Shown here in pieces: positions 45,970 through 54,962 of a DNA stretch of 64,000 nucleotides. This DNA is from Thalassobius sp. I31.1 (lineage in GTDB: Bacteria > Pseudomonadota > Alphaproteobacteria > Rhodobacterales > Rhodobacteraceae). The stretch is taken from positions 62,001-126,000 of the forward strand of contig NZ_PWAA01000053.1 of assembly GCF_003031585.1 (NCBI RefSeq). The letters are read 5' to 3'. Both the position numbers and the translations under genes were made by a program. The notes below the pieces were generated by a model. That model did no database searches. It saw nothing but the letters and a program-made list of their open reading frames with translations, and had not been told where the DNA came from. Each line of letters starts with the position of its first letter. The stretch's first letter is position 1.

Positions 45970-46920
45970 ATGGCCAAAGCATTCGCGTCGCAAGGCGACA
46001 TGGAAGACAAGAACATCAGCTTTACTGAAATCGGTGACGGGCTTTATGCGTTTACCGCTGAAGGTGACCCGAATTCAGGCGTTATCATCGGTGATGAAAG
46101 CGTTATGATCATCGAAGCGCAGGCAACGCCACGTTTGGCCAGCAAGGTGATCGAAGAGGTGCGCAAGATCACCGATAAGCCGATCTCACACCTTGTTCTG
46201 ACCCATTATCATGCTGTGCGCGTGCTGGGTGCATCTGAATTTAATGCGCCGCAGGTCATCATGTCCGAAGATGCGCGTTCCATGGTTGTTGAACGTGGTC
46301 AGGAAGATTGGGACAGCGAATTTCAACGCTTCCCGCGTCTGTTCCAAGGGCATGAAAGCATCCCTGGCCTGACATGGCCCACCACCACTTTTGACGGCAT
46401 GATGACGGTTTACCTTGGTAAACGCCGCGTTGATATCATGCAGCTGGGCCGCGCGCATACCGCCGGTGATGCTGTGGTCTGGGTGCCGGATGCAGAAGTC
46501 ATGTTCACTGGTGACATCGTTGAATATCATTCTGCTTGTTACTGTGGTGATGGCCATTTCTCTGACTGGGGTGAAACGCTTGATAACATCGCGTCCTTTG
46601 ATCCGGTCTGTATTGCGCCTGGTCGTGGTGATGCACTGGTTGGTCGTGAGATGGTCGAAGCCGCGATCGAGAACACCCGTGACTTTGTCGAAAGCACCTA
46701 TCGTCCGGCTGCAAAAGTGGCTGCACGTGGTGGTTCCCTGAAAGAAGCATGGGATGCCGTGCGCGCAGAATGTGACCCTAAATTTGCAGAATACGCGATT
46801 TATGAACACTGCCTGCCGTTCAACGTCGCCCGTGCATTTGACGAAGCCCGCGGCATTGACACCCCCCGGATCTGGACCGCACAGCGCGATCTGGACATGT
46901 GGGCTGATCTGCAAAGCTGA
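45970..46920 (+). CDS. MBL-fold metallo-hydrolase with altered metal motif
   Basis: A 316-residue protein of metallo-beta-lactamase fold. Recognisable are NSGVIIGDESVMIIEAQATP, LTHYHAVRVLG in place of the usual HXHXDH, GRAHTAGDAVVWVP and MFTGDIVEYHS. In the second motif only the first two His are kept (HYHAVR), so the second metal is probably lost or differently held. The protein sits with the FAD-monooxygenase and DUF2783 genes, and the trio is likely one aromatic-degradation unit; substrate unknown. Start at 45970 follows AAGGAA. Confidence 0.82.
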   Translation: MAKAFASQGDMEDKNISFTEIGDGLYAFTAEGDPNSGVIIGDESVMIIEAQATPRLASKVIEEVRKITDKPISHLVLTHYHAVRVLGASEFNAPQVIMSEDARSMVVERGQEDWDSEFQRFPRLFQGHESIPGLTWPTTTFDGMMTVYLGKRRVDIMQLGRAHTAGDAVVWVPDAEVMFTGDIVEYHSACYCGDGHFSDWGETLDNIASFDPVCIAPGRGDALVGREMVEAAIENTRDFVESTYRPAAKVAARGGSLKEAWDAVRAECDPKFAEYAIYEHCLPFNVARAFDEARGIDTPRIWTAQRDLDMWADLQS

Positions 46921-46981
46921 CCCTGCCTTCCCTTTGGGGTGTTGACGCGCCCCAAAGATACGACACCCGTCGGAGAGAGAC

Positions 46982-48568
46982 ATGACCAAGATATTCGAAA
47001 AGCCACTTTATCCATATGAACGCAGCCCGGATCAGGATGCGACAACGCCCGTGCGCCACAAGGTTGTGGTGATCGGTGCCGGCCCTGTTGGCCTTGCCGC
47101 TGCGATTGATCTGGCCCAGCACGGCATTCCCGTGGTTGTGGTGGATGAGAATGACAAAGTTTCTCATGGTTCCCGCGCGATCTGTTTCTCCAAACGTATG
47201 CTCGAAATCTCTGATCGTCTGGGCATCGGTGATCGCCTGGTTGAAAAAGGCGTGACCTGGAACAAAGGCCGTGTGTTTAACGGTGAAGACGAAGCTTATG
47301 CCTTTGATCTGCTGCCCGAAACCGGCCATAAACGCCCGGCCTTTATCAACCTTCAACAGTATTATCTGGAAGAATACCTGGTTGATCGTGTGCGCGAACT
47401 TCAGGCCGAAGGGGCTGATATTGAGCTGCGAGGCGGCAATAAGGTGTCCGCCATCGGCACCCATGAAACCCACGTTTCCCTTGAAATAGACACTGCTGAG
47501 GGTTCGTATAACATCGAAACCGAATGGGTCATCCCTTGCGATGGCGCAGGTTCCCCGACCCGCAAAATGCTGGGCTGTGATTTCGGCGGGCGTGTGTTCG
47601 AAGACAACTTCCTGATTGCTGATGTGATCATGCAGGCAGATTTCCCGACAGAACGCTGGTTCTGGTTTGATCCGCCCTTCAACAAGGGGCAATCCGCGCT
47701 GCTACACAAGCAGCCCGACGATGTCTGGCGCATTGATTTGCAGCTGGGCTGGGGCATTGACCGCGACAAGGAAATGCAGCAGGAAAATGTCATTCCCCGT
47801 CTGAATGCGATGCTGGGTGAAGATGTGAAATTCGATCTGGAATGGGTTTCTGTCTATACGTTCCAGTGCCGCCGCATGGAAAAATTCCGTCATGGGCGTG
47901 TGCTGTTTGCCGGGGATGCCGCCCATCAGGTCAGCCCGTTTGGTGCGCGTGGGGCGAACTCCGGCCTTCAGGACACGGACAACCTGTGTTGGAAGCTGGC
48001 CGCTGTGATTAAGGGTGAAGCACCGGAAAACCTGCTTGATACCTACAATGACGAACGGGTTGAGGCAGCGGATGAAAACATCCTGAATTCCAGCCGCTCT
48101 ACCGATTTCATCACGCCAAAATCCGGTATTTCCCGCATCTTCCGGGATGCGGTGCTGGATCTGGCGGAAGAGAATGAATTTGCCCGTCCTCTGGTGAATT
48201 CCGGCCGTCTGTCTGTGCCTGCAGTGCACAGTGATTCATCGCTGAATTCACCCAAAACAGGGTCTTTTCCTGCACGCACGCGTCCGGGGGCGTCAGCTGC
48301 TGACGCGCCAACGGATGAAGGCTGGCTGCTGGATCGGGTCGGTGGCGAATTCGCGGTTATGACAGCGGGTTTCGCTGCACCTGAGGTGCCAGCAGGCGTA
48401 AAGCAGATCCATATCGCGAACCCTTCACCGGAACTGAAGGCGCGATATATGGGTGATGCTGGTGGTGTGACGGTGCTGTTCCGGCCTGATCAGCATATCG
48501 CCGCACGTTGGGCTGCGCCTTCTGCCAATGACATCACCGCCGCAATTGCGCGCGCAAAAGGAGCCTGA
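46982..48568 (+). CDS. FAD-dependent aromatic monooxygenase (class A)
   Basis: A 528-residue flavoprotein hydroxylase of the PHBH/MhpA type. The dinucleotide motif is VVIGAGPVGLAAAIDLA (Gly32, Gly34, Gly37); the FAD ribityl site is VLFAGDAAHQVSPFGARGAN. A C-terminal thioredoxin-like domain follows (about 430-528). Located after hmgA-maiA-fahA, it may form homogentisate from 2- or 3-hydroxyphenylacetate, or act on a related phenol. This is inferred from context; the sequence does not fix the substrate. Confidence 0.85.
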   Translation: MTKIFEKPLYPYERSPDQDATTPVRHKVVVIGAGPVGLAAAIDLAQHGIPVVVVDENDKVSHGSRAICFSKRMLEISDRLGIGDRLVEKGVTWNKGRVFNGEDEAYAFDLLPETGHKRPAFINLQQYYLEEYLVDRVRELQAEGADIELRGGNKVSAIGTHETHVSLEIDTAEGSYNIETEWVIPCDGAGSPTRKMLGCDFGGRVFEDNFLIADVIMQADFPTERWFWFDPPFNKGQSALLHKQPDDVWRIDLQLGWGIDRDKEMQQENVIPRLNAMLGEDVKFDLEWVSVYTFQCRRMEKFRHGRVLFAGDAAHQVSPFGARGANSGLQDTDNLCWKLAAVIKGEAPENLLDTYNDERVEAADENILNSSRSTDFITPKSGISRIFRDAVLDLAEENEFARPLVNSGRLSVPAVHSDSSLNSPKTGSFPARTRPGASAADAPTDEGWLLDRVGGEFAVMTAGFAAPEVPAGVKQIHIANPSPELKARYMGDAGGVTVLFRPDQHIAARWAAPSANDITAAIARAKGA

Positions 48569-48571
48569 GCC

Positions 48572-48763
48572 ATGTTGAACACCAAAGCCAATATCGCAGA
48601 TCACGATGGTTTCTATGCGCAGCTGATTGAGGCGCATGAAGGCCTGAATGATGCGCAATCCCAGGCCCTGAACGCTCGCCTGATCCTGACGCTTGCCAAT
48701 CACATTGGTGATAATCAGGTGCTGTCACAGGCGATTGACCTGGTGAAATCCGTCTCTGAATAA
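48572..48763 (+). CDS. DUF2783 small protein
   Basis: A 63-residue all-helical protein (DGFYAQLIEAHEGLNDAQSQ, then ALNARLILTLANHIGD) of the DUF2783 family. It begins three bases after the monooxygenase stop with an AAAGGAG site, so it is tightly coupled to it. DUF2783 genes are repeatedly found beside such monooxygenases in Roseobacter-group bacteria, suggesting a partner or stabilising subunit. No function is established. Confidence 0.85.
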   Translation: MLNTKANIADHDGFYAQLIEAHEGLNDAQSQALNARLILTLANHIGDNQVLSQAIDLVKSVSE

Positions 48764-48797
48764 GGGATTTTACCCACTTTCAGATTTCCTTTACCTT

Positions 48798-48827
48798 CAT
48801 GGGCAGAGATGTAATTCTCTGCCCATG
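48798..48827 (+). other. Perfect 12-bp inverted repeat covering the next gene's start codon
   Basis: CATGGGCAGAGA (48798-48809) and TCTCTGCCCATG (48816-48827) are perfect complements around a six-base loop. The ATG of the next gene (48825-48827) is part of the right arm, and no Shine-Dalgarno precedes it. It may terminate the upstream operon weakly (AATTTT follows) or mask the start codon. Confidence 0.6.
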
Positions 48828-50384
48828 AATTTTGAGACATTTCAACCGATCTCCTCCGCTGAAACCCGTCTTCTGGATGGGCTGGCCCTGCCGGAACGTA
48901 CCGTGTTTGCAGGTGGTGACCTGCCAGAAGACAGCAGCGAAGATTGCCTGATACGTGCAGAATTTCTGCGTGCCGTCCTGTTGGATCCCGATGCAAATGT
49001 TGATGTTAAAGGGATTCGCCTGCGCGGAGCCTGGGTAAAAGGTGCCCTGGATCTACAGGGCGGGGATCTTGGATTTGATCTGACATTCTCGAACTGCCAT
49101 TTCACGGATGAACTGAACCTTGTGAACGCGCGGCTTCGGGGTGTACATTTCTCGGGCTGCCATCTGACAGGGGTTTCGGCGGACAATGCCCGGTTCACAG
49201 GGTCATTGTATTTGCGCAATGACAGCCTGGTGGAAGGTGAAGTCGCGCTTGCCGGTGCGCGCATCGAAGGCGATCTGCAATTCTGTGGTGCGCGTATCGC
49301 AAGTGAGGGGCAGGATGCGATCTTTGCGCCGGGGTTGCGTGTTGATGGTTCTCTTTATCTGGGGAATTACCCTTATTCAGATACGGATTCTTCGTTGATC
49401 TGCGAAGGGGCGATTTTTCTGTCCTCCGCACGGGTGACGCATGATGTGTTCATCACCCGAACCGCGATTTCACGGATGGATGAGGTCAGCAATGCGGTCT
49501 TTGGCGCAACAGAAGAACATGGCGCGGCGATTGCCTTATCTCTGGCGCGCGCACATGTGCATGGGATCCTTTATCTTTCTGATAATCAGATCAGCTCCGG
49601 TATCGTAAATCTGGCTGGGGCACAGGTCGCGCGGTTGCGGGATGAACCTGCGGGGCCCGGGGCATCTTACCCATTGCGTCTGGATGGCTTCATCTATTCC
49701 GATTTCTCACGTCACACCGATACATCGGTTTATGCACGTCTTGACTGGCTGGCGCGTCGCCCGGACGATATGCCCTTTTCCGCGCAGCCTTATGAACATC
49801 TGGCCTCTGTTCTGTCGACGCTCGGGCATCGTGCGGATGCAAAGACGGTTCTTATGCGCAAAGAGCAGCTTCTGCGCGCTGAGAACAGAAGGTTAATGCA
49901 GGCAAGTGGTTCCTGGCTGAAATACGTGATTTCCACCGTAACAGAGCCTGTTTTGAGGTTTACTGTTGGCTATGGATATCGTCCGGCACGCGCTTTGTTT
50001 GTCTCAACCCTGCTGATCCTGTTTCTGGGCTGGTATTTTGGCAAAGCCTGGGAAGCTGGTGATATGGCCCCGGATGCAGCGCCCTTGTTGGTTTCTTCCG
50101 GATGGGTTTCGGCCACAGAAACACATCCGGACAATCCTGCGATGTTCTGGTCTGCGCCGGGGCAGGCCGGGCAGGATTATGAAACCTTTCATCCCTTTGC
50201 CTACGCGGCTGACCTGATGGTTCCGATCGTGAATCTTGGCCAGGAAAGCGCCTGGGCCCCGTCCACATCGCGCAGCCCCTGGGGATGGCATGGATGGTGG
50301 ATCAGATGGTTTGCAAAGCTGGCAGGCTGGGTGATCACGGCGCTGGCCGCTGGGGCGCTGACAGGCGTGATCCGCAATGATTAG
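48825..50384 (+). CDS. Membrane-anchored beta-helix (pentapeptide-like) protein
   Basis: A 519-residue protein. Residues about 55-300 show short repeated turns of hydrophobic and small residues (LRGAWVKGALDLQGGDLGFD, LNLVNARLRGVHFSGCHLTG, LAGARIEGDLQFCGARI) typical of a solenoid resembling pentapeptide or bactofilin-like beta-helices. A helical segment (about 330-370) leads to a transmembrane helix (about 390-405) and a second at the C-terminus (about 500-515), with a Trp-rich extracytoplasmic stretch between. No enzymatic motif. It may be a membrane scaffold. The start codon is buried in a perfect inverted repeat. Confidence 0.7.
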   Translation: MNFETFQPISSAETRLLDGLALPERTVFAGGDLPEDSSEDCLIRAEFLRAVLLDPDANVDVKGIRLRGAWVKGALDLQGGDLGFDLTFSNCHFTDELNLVNARLRGVHFSGCHLTGVSADNARFTGSLYLRNDSLVEGEVALAGARIEGDLQFCGARIASEGQDAIFAPGLRVDGSLYLGNYPYSDTDSSLICEGAIFLSSARVTHDVFITRTAISRMDEVSNAVFGATEEHGAAIALSLARAHVHGILYLSDNQISSGIVNLAGAQVARLRDEPAGPGASYPLRLDGFIYSDFSRHTDTSVYARLDWLARRPDDMPFSAQPYEHLASVLSTLGHRADAKTVLMRKEQLLRAENRRLMQASGSWLKYVISTVTEPVLRFTVGYGYRPARALFVSTLLILFLGWYFGKAWEAGDMAPDAAPLLVSSGWVSATETHPDNPAMFWSAPGQAGQDYETFHPFAYAADLMVPIVNLGQESAWAPSTSRSPWGWHGWWIRWFAKLAGWVITALAAGALTGVIRND

Positions 50385-50387
50385 AGA

Positions 50388-51140
50388 CTAAATAAGTGGA
50401 AAGTGAGGATTCTGATGTGGAAGCGGCACGCGACCAGCAGCCGTCAGAAGCCAGGCTTTGCGTTCCTCAATGACAACCGCTGATAAGTCATGGCCCCAGG
50501 CGGCACCGCTATCAACATTAATACGGTTACCGTAATGGGTGGCAGCCTTCACAGGCGTATGCCCGTGAATGATCAGCGCGTCATGTGGGTCGGGGTGATT
50601 GTGAAACTCGCCCCTGATCCAGATCAGATCATCTTCGGTCTGTTGATTTAACGGAACTTCAGGGCGGATGCCGGCGTGTGCGAAGAACAACCCATCACGT
50701 GTATAGTGATTGGGCATCGCGCTTAGGAAATCTACGTGGTCATCCGGCACCAATGCACGGGCTTGTTTGTGCATATCAGCTACAGAGGCATCGATATCCA
50801 CACCATAAGACGCAAGTGTTGTCAGGCCGCCAATGCGGTCGTGCAGCCAGGTGTATTCCGATTTCAGAACCGGATCGCGGCGTTCGGGATCTTCCAGCCA
50901 CCAGAGAAACTGCCGGTCGTGATTGCCAAGCAGCGTGACCCAGGGTTCGCCCCGGATCACGCCTTCTATCATAAATTCGATCACGCCCTTTGAATCCGGG
51001 CCGCGATCAACAAGATCACCGATCTGCACCACGGGTGCTTTTGGGTCATTCACACGGTCGCGATCTCGCGCAATCAACGCCATGGCTGATTGCAGTTTGT
51101 CCAGATGTCCGTGCACATCCCCAATCGCGTAGTGGCGCAT
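50388..51140 (-). CDS. Serine/threonine-type metallophosphatase
   Basis: A 250-residue calcineurin-like phosphoesterase with all family motifs: GDVHGHLDKL, GDLVDRGPDS, LLGNHDRQF, and IIHGHTPV. It resembles PP1/PrpA-type bacterial phosphatases and diadenosine-tetraphosphate hydrolases; the RGPDSKGVIEFM and HAGIRPEVPL segments favour the former. ATG 51140 follows AAGGA by six bases. It lies immediately downstream of serA on the same strand (nine bases), so they may share a transcript. Confidence 0.88.
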   Translation of the reverse strand: MRHYAIGDVHGHLDKLQSAMALIARDRDRVNDPKAPVVQIGDLVDRGPDSKGVIEFMIEGVIRGEPWVTLLGNHDRQFLWWLEDPERRDPVLKSEYTWLHDRIGGLTTLASYGVDIDASVADMHKQARALVPDDHVDFLSAMPNHYTRDGLFFAHAGIRPEVPLNQQTEDDLIWIRGEFHNHPDPHDALIIHGHTPVKAATHYGNRINVDSGAAWGHDLSAVVIEERKAWLLTAAGRVPLPHQNPHFPLI

Positions 51141-51149
51141 GATCAATCC

Positions 51150-52745
51150 TTAAGCGACGTCAAATTCCAGCGGTTTAATGCTTTGGAACATGCCGGTTTT
51201 GTTGAGGTTCTCAATCACTGCATCGTCAACCTTATGATCGATGTACAGCAATGCGATCGCTTCGCCGCCAACTTCTGAACGGCCAAGGGTAAAGTTCGCG
51301 ATGTTCACGCCGTTTTCGCCCATGGTCTGGCCCAGGGTGCCGATGATGCCCGGCACGTCTTCATTGGTGGTGTACAGCATATGACGCCCGATTTCGGCAT
51401 CAACCTGAATGCCTTTGATCTGGATGAAACGTGGTTTTCCATCACTAAACACGGTGCCTGCAACAGAACGTTCGCGTTTTTCGGTCACGACAGTGACTTT
51501 GATATAGCCGTCAAACGCACCGGATTTCGCCTGATTGGTGGTGGAGATCTGAATGCCGCGTTCACGTGCAACCACAGGCGCAGAAACCATGTTCACATCA
51601 GGATTTGCACGTTTCATGATGCCCGCGATAACGCCACAGTTCAGGGCTTCAAGGTTCATTTCAGCCACATTACCGTCGTACAGAATATTGATCGCCTTCA
51701 CCGGTTCATCGGTCATCTGGCCAACGAATGCGCCAAGGTGACCAGACAGTTGCAACCACGGACCCATGACTTTGGCTTCTTCCGCGGTGACAGATGGCAT
51801 GTTCAGGGCGTTGGTTACCGCACCGGTCAGCAGGTAATCGGACATCTGTTCCGCAACTTGCAAAGCAACGTTTTCCTGCGCTTCAGATGTGGCCGCACCC
51901 AGGTGCGGGGTGCAGACGACATTGGGCAGGTTGAACAGCACGTTTTCTTTGGCAGGTTCTTCTGCGAACACATCCAAAGCAGCACCAGCCACGTGACCAG
52001 ATTGCAGCATTTCAGCCAAAGCGGCCTCGTCAATCAGGCCACCACGGGCACAGTTGATGATCCGCACGCCCTTTTTGGTCTTCTCAAGGTTTTCACGGGA
52101 CAGAACATTGCGGGTCTGATCGGTCAACGGCACGTGCAGGGTAATGAAATCAGCACGTTTCAGCAGCTCGTCTAGTTCAACCTTTTCAACACCCATATGC
52201 TTGGCTTTTTCTTCGCCAAGGAAGGGGTCATAGGCCACAACTTTCATCTTCAGACCGCGGGCACGGTCGCAAACGATACCACCGATGTTCCCGGCACCAA
52301 TCACGCCAAGGGTTTTGCCGGTTAGCTCGACCCCCATGAATTTGGATTTTTCCCATTTGCCGGCATGGGTAGATGCGCTGGCCTCAGGGATCTGGCGTGC
52401 AACCGCGAACATCATGGCAATTGCGTGTTCGGCGGTGGTGATCATATTGCCGAAAGGTGTGTTCATCACGATCACACCTTTTTTAGACGCGGCATCTTTA
52501 TCGACGTTATCGGTGCCGATACCAGCACGTGCGACGACTTTCAGGTTTTCAGCGGCAGCAAGGATGGTTGGCGTGACTTTGGTGGCAGAGCGGATTGCAA
52601 GACCGTCATATTTGCCAATCAGTTCCGCAAGCTTTTCTTTGTCTTTGCCAAGGTCAGGCATGAAATCAACGTCGATGCCGCGATCGCGGAAGATCTGCAC
52701 AGCGGTTTCGGAAAGTTTGTCAGATACGAGTACTTTAGGGGCCAT
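51150..52745 (-). CDS. serA: D-3-phosphoglycerate dehydrogenase
   Basis: A 531-residue NAD-dependent enzyme, first step of serine synthesis. The Rossmann motif is LGVIGAGNIGGIVCDRARG; the substrate and catalytic regions are NCARGGLIDEAALAEM and TPHLGAATSEAQENVA. The long form carries an intervening domain and a C-terminal ACT domain (about 458-531, with DVPGIIGTLGQTMGENGVNI) for serine feedback. It follows serC by 63 bases with a small hairpin (52778-52795) in between and AAAGGACC upstream of the start. Confidence 0.96.
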   Translation of the reverse strand: MAPKVLVSDKLSETAVQIFRDRGIDVDFMPDLGKDKEKLAELIGKYDGLAIRSATKVTPTILAAAENLKVVARAGIGTDNVDKDAASKKGVIVMNTPFGNMITTAEHAIAMMFAVARQIPEASASTHAGKWEKSKFMGVELTGKTLGVIGAGNIGGIVCDRARGLKMKVVAYDPFLGEEKAKHMGVEKVELDELLKRADFITLHVPLTDQTRNVLSRENLEKTKKGVRIINCARGGLIDEAALAEMLQSGHVAGAALDVFAEEPAKENVLFNLPNVVCTPHLGAATSEAQENVALQVAEQMSDYLLTGAVTNALNMPSVTAEEAKVMGPWLQLSGHLGAFVGQMTDEPVKAINILYDGNVAEMNLEALNCGVIAGIMKRANPDVNMVSAPVVARERGIQISTTNQAKSGAFDGYIKVTVVTEKRERSVAGTVFSDGKPRFIQIKGIQVDAEIGRHMLYTTNEDVPGIIGTLGQTMGENGVNIANFTLGRSEVGGEAIALLYIDHKVDDAVIENLNKTGMFQSIKPLEFDVA

Positions 52746-52808
52746 GGTTTGGTCCTTTATAGAATGGGGAAGGGGAGGCGCCCGAGAAAAGGCGCGCTCA
52801 GAAATGCT

Positions 52809-53954
52809 TCAGAGAGATGCGATCTCGGCTTCGAAAGCCCATTTGATCCAGGGCAGCAGGGCCTCAACATCGCTGGTTTCAACCGTGGCACCACACCAGA
52901 TCCGCAGACCTGCCGGGGCATCACGATAAGCGCCCATATCAAACGCCACGCCTTCATTTTCCAGACGCTTTGCAACGGCTTTGGCGAAGGTTGCGCCATC
53001 CGTGATGCGTGCGTCTGTGAATTTCAGACAGACAGAGGTGTTTGAACGCGTTGCTTTGACCTCGGCCAGATTTTCAATCCAGTCATGCGCTGCACAAAAA
53101 GAGTCTATTGCGGAGGAATTCGCATCAGCACGCGCAATCAAGCCGCGCAGGCCACCAACAGAACGGGCCCAGGACAGGGCAAACAGATAGTCCTCAACGC
53201 ACAGCATAGAAGGTGTGTTGATGGTGGCGCCGGTAAAGATCCCATCGATCAGTTTGCCGCCTTTGGTCAGGCGAAAGATCTTTGGCAGCGGCCATGCCGG
53301 GGCATAGTTTTCCAGACGTTCCACAGCACGCGGAGACAGGATGATCATCCCATGCGCGGCTTCACCGCCCAGCACTTTCTGCCAGGAATAGGTGGTCACA
53401 TCCAGTTTGTCCCAGGGCAGATCCATCGCAAACGCAGCACTTGTCGCGTCACAAATCGTCAGGCCGTCACGGTTATCTGCAATCCAGTCGCCATTTGGCA
53501 CGCGCACGCCGGATGTGGTGCCGTTCCAGGTGAAAACAACGTCATTGGTGAAATCAACCGATGCAAGATCAACGATCTGCCCGTAATCAGCGGTTTTGAC
53601 GGTGGCGTCGATCTTCAGTTGCTTCACAACATCGGTGATCCAGCCGGCACCAAAGCTTTCCCAGGCCAGCATTTCAACCGGGCGTGCGCCCAGCAGGTTC
53701 CACAGGGCCATTTCTACAGCGCCAGTGTCGGATGCGGGCACAATGCCGATCCTGTAATCTGTGGGGATGTTCAGCAGCTCGCGCGTCTCATCAATGGCGG
53801 CTTTCAGCTTGGCTTTGCCAACAGCTGCACGGTGTGAACGGCCCAGGGGCGCATCTCGCAATACATCCAGATTCCATGTGGGGGGTTTGGCGCAAGGGCC
53901 AGAAGAAAAACGCGGATTGGCCGGCCGCGTGGCCGGGTGTGCAATATCAGTCAT
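52809..53954 (-). CDS. serC: Phosphoserine aminotransferase
   Basis: A 381-residue PLP enzyme converting 3-phosphohydroxypyruvate to phosphoserine. The Schiff-base lysine is Lys193 ([14 protein letters not shown]). The N-terminal [11 protein letters not shown] and [11 protein letters not shown] mark the alphaproteobacterial type of SerC. ATG 53954 is preceded by GGAAGGAT. The leader shows stacked hairpins matching the position of the serC RNA motif. With serA it forms an operon opposite serB, completing the pathway. Confidence 0.95.
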   Translation of the reverse strand: MTDIAHPATRPANPRFSSGPCAKPPTWNLDVLRDAPLGRSHRAAVGKAKLKAAIDETRELLNIPTDYRIGIVPASDTGAVEMALWNLLGARPVEMLAWESFGAGWITDVVKQLKIDATVKTADYGQIVDLASVDFTNDVVFTWNGTTSGVRVPNGDWIADNRDGLTICDATSAAFAMDLPWDKLDVTTYSWQKVLGGEAAHGMIILSPRAVERLENYAPAWPLPKIFRLTKGGKLIDGIFTGATINTPSMLCVEDYLFALSWARSVGGLRGLIARADANSSAIDSFCAAHDWIENLAEVKATRSNTSVCLKFTDARITDGATFAKAVAKRLENEGVAFDMGAYRDAPAGLRIWCGATVETSDVEALLPWIKWAFEAEIASL

Positions 53955-54008
53955 GATATCCTTCCAGATATAAGCCCTTCGTTGGGGAAGGGTGTCCCAC
54001 CTTTGGGA
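53955..54008 (-). ncRNA. serC-type RNA leader motif upstream of serC
   Basis: The minus-strand leader folds into TCCCA/TGGGA (53995-53999, 54004-54008), CCCTTC/GAAGGG (53975-53980, 53987-53992) and ATATC/GATAT (53955-53959, 53967-53971) with the ribosome site GGAAGG in its loop. A serC RNA motif of tandem hairpins is known upstream of alphaproteobacterial serC; this fits in place and shape. A covariance-model search was not possible here. Confidence 0.5.
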
Positions 54009-54086
54009 ATAGCAGCGTTTTTTTCTGGCGCAAGTAAAAAATTGTCGTTATGCGGCCAAACAGATGACAGATACGACAGGTGCCCG

Positions 54087-54956
54087 ATGTTCACAGCCAC
54101 AATGATCGCAAAACCCGGAATGCTGGATCCCGTATTGGCGGGCAGTATTCAAAGCGCCTGGGGCGGATCTGAACTGCGCTGGTTGTCTGCGGCAGAGGCG
54201 GCGGAATTTGATATTCCGGCCATGCCGGACAATCGCTGGAACGTTTGGGCAGAACTTCAGAAATTGTCCGTTGATCTGGTTGTTCAGCCAACAGAGGGGC
54301 GCAAAAAATCTGTCCTGGTCGCGGATATGGACAGCACAATGATCGCGCAGGAATGCATTGACGAACTGGCTGCCGAGGCCGGGATTGGCGATCAGGTTGT
54401 GCAAATCACAGCCCGTGCGATGAATGGCGAGATTGATTTTGAAGACGCGCTGAATGAACGTGTGGCTTTGCTGAAAGGGTTGAAAAGTGCTGTAATAGAC
54501 ACTGTTTTGGCCAATCGCATCACGCTAGTGCCCGGTGGACGGGCGCTTGTGCAAACGATGAAGGCGAACGGTGGTTACGCTGCGCTGGTTTCTGGTGGGT
54601 TCACCGATTTTACCGCGCATGTGGCGGGGGAGCTGGGCTTTGATGAAAATCGTGCGAATACGCTGTTGCATGCCGATGGCGCACTGACCGGCGCGGTTGG
54701 AATGCCGATCCTGGGACGCGAGGCAAAGATCACCGCTGTGAACGAAATCACAGCGCGTCTGGGCCTGACGCCTGAGGATGCAATTGCGGTGGGTGACGGG
54801 GCCAATGACCTGGGAATGTTGCACCTGGCGGGCACGGGTGTTGCGGCCCATGCGAAACCTTCGGTGCAAGCGGAATGCGACGTGCGGATCAATCACGGGG
54901 ATCTGACAGCCCTGCTGTATCTTCAGGGCTATCAGAAGTCAGAGTTCAGCGAATAA
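54087..54956 (+). CDS. serB: Phosphoserine phosphatase
   Basis: A 289-residue HAD-superfamily phosphatase, last step of serine synthesis. The nucleophile Asp80 and acid Asp82 are in VADMDSTMIAQE; VSGGFTDFTAHVA carries motif II and VGDGANDLGML motif III/IV. The N-terminal 70 residues form an ACT-like domain typical of the longer SerB. ATG 54087 has ACAGGTG upstream; a longer frame is in the intergenic region. It diverges from serC with a 132-base shared control region. Confidence 0.95.
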   Translation: MFTATMIAKPGMLDPVLAGSIQSAWGGSELRWLSAAEAAEFDIPAMPDNRWNVWAELQKLSVDLVVQPTEGRKKSVLVADMDSTMIAQECIDELAAEAGIGDQVVQITARAMNGEIDFEDALNERVALLKGLKSAVIDTVLANRITLVPGGRALVQTMKANGGYAALVSGGFTDFTAHVAGELGFDENRANTLLHADGALTGAVGMPILGREAKITAVNEITARLGLTPEDAIAVGDGANDLGMLHLAGTGVAAHAKPSVQAECDVRINHGDLTALLYLQGYQKSEFSE

Positions 54957-54962
54957 CAGACC

